Of a DNA stretch of 64,000 nucleotides, positions 63,948 to 64,000 are shown piece after piece. The stretch's first letter is position 1. Each line of letters opens with the position of its first letter. The notes under the pieces are model-generated. The model saw only the letters and a program-made list of their open reading frames with translations. It searched no databases and had not been told where the DNA came from. Both the position numbers and the translations under genes were made by a program. This DNA is from Psychrobacillus sp044762745 (lineage in GTDB: Bacteria > Bacillota > Bacilli > Bacillales_A > Planococcaceae): positions 31,537 to 95,536 of the forward strand of contig NZ_JBIWEX010000019.1 in NCBI RefSeq assembly GCF_044762745.1, in the 5' to 3' direction.

Positions 63948-64000
63948 CCATTTTCATTCTCTGTGGTGCAGCATTTTTTGTGCTGCATGGATGGCTAACG
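63948..64000. repeat. Dispersed hairpin repeat, copy 2 (reaches the window end)
   Basis: Same framework as 62997-63051: CCATTTTCATTCTCTGTGGTG and GCATGGATGGCTAACG are conserved around compensating changes in the hairpin. Confidence 0.75.

Overview
The window is a low-GC Gram-positive chromosome segment, almost certainly order Bacillales. The gene order (uvrB-uvrA; hprK-lgt-yvoD-ppaX-yvoF; his operon; trxB-yvcI-rapZ-yvcK-whiA-crh-clpP; cggR-gapA-pgk-tpiA-gpmI-eno; secG-est-rnr-smpB-ssrA) is the classical Bacillus-type layout. Sequence style and the many dispersed intergenic repeats suggest Planococcaceae/Caryophanaceae (Psychrobacillus- or Sporosarcina-like), but the genus is inference only.

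Positions 1-43700 are core chromosome. The 5'-truncated uvrB and uvrA (nucleotide excision repair) are followed by a YvlB-like envelope-stress protein. After a repeat-rich gap come hprK (carbon catabolite control), lgt (lipoprotein maturation), a nucleoside-recognition membrane protein, ppaX and an acetyltransferase. A tightly coupled histidine operon hisZ-G-D-B-A-F-IE follows; hisH is missing from its usual place between hisB and hisA. Next are a TPR protein, trxB, the yvcI-rapZ-yvcK-whiA-crh cluster, divergent clpP with a CtsR box, tRNA-Arg(CCG), an AI-2E transporter, a lemA/TPM pair, a GNAT enzyme, an ECF sigma/anti-sigma pair and a glutaredoxin-like protein. The glycolytic operon cggR-gapA-pgk-tpiA-gpmI-eno has a recognisable CggR operator. 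The section ends with secG, a carboxylesterase, rnr, smpB and tmRNA.

Positions 43707-57200 are a 13.5-kb genomic island inserted at the 3' end of ssrA. It is bounded by a perfect 101-bp direct repeat (43606-43706 and 57100-57200); the left copy keeps tmRNA whole. The island holds a tyrosine integrase, an XRE repressor with a palindromic operator, a primase-helicase that looks split or decayed, a Septu-like ATPase/HNH defence pair, a Vsr-like repeat-containing endonuclease, a helix-hairpin-helix protein on the opposite strand, and an unrecognised three-gene cassette ending in a membrane protein. That cassette is the best candidate here for an undescribed system. A 24-codon scrap of the groEL 3' end lies downstream of it.

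Positions 57201-64000 are an accretion zone of further mobile DNA. It holds a second tyrosine recombinase lacking its last catalytic histidine, a group II intron whose boundaries can be read from an uninterrupted copy of its target nearby, an IS110-family element with a structured upstream region (possible bridge RNA), two small secreted proteins of unknown function and dispersed repeats.

Two minisatellite elements of 15-16 units of about 21 bp (TGGACAATC core), with conserved flanks, lie 17 kb apart in the core region and are not explained by any gene.
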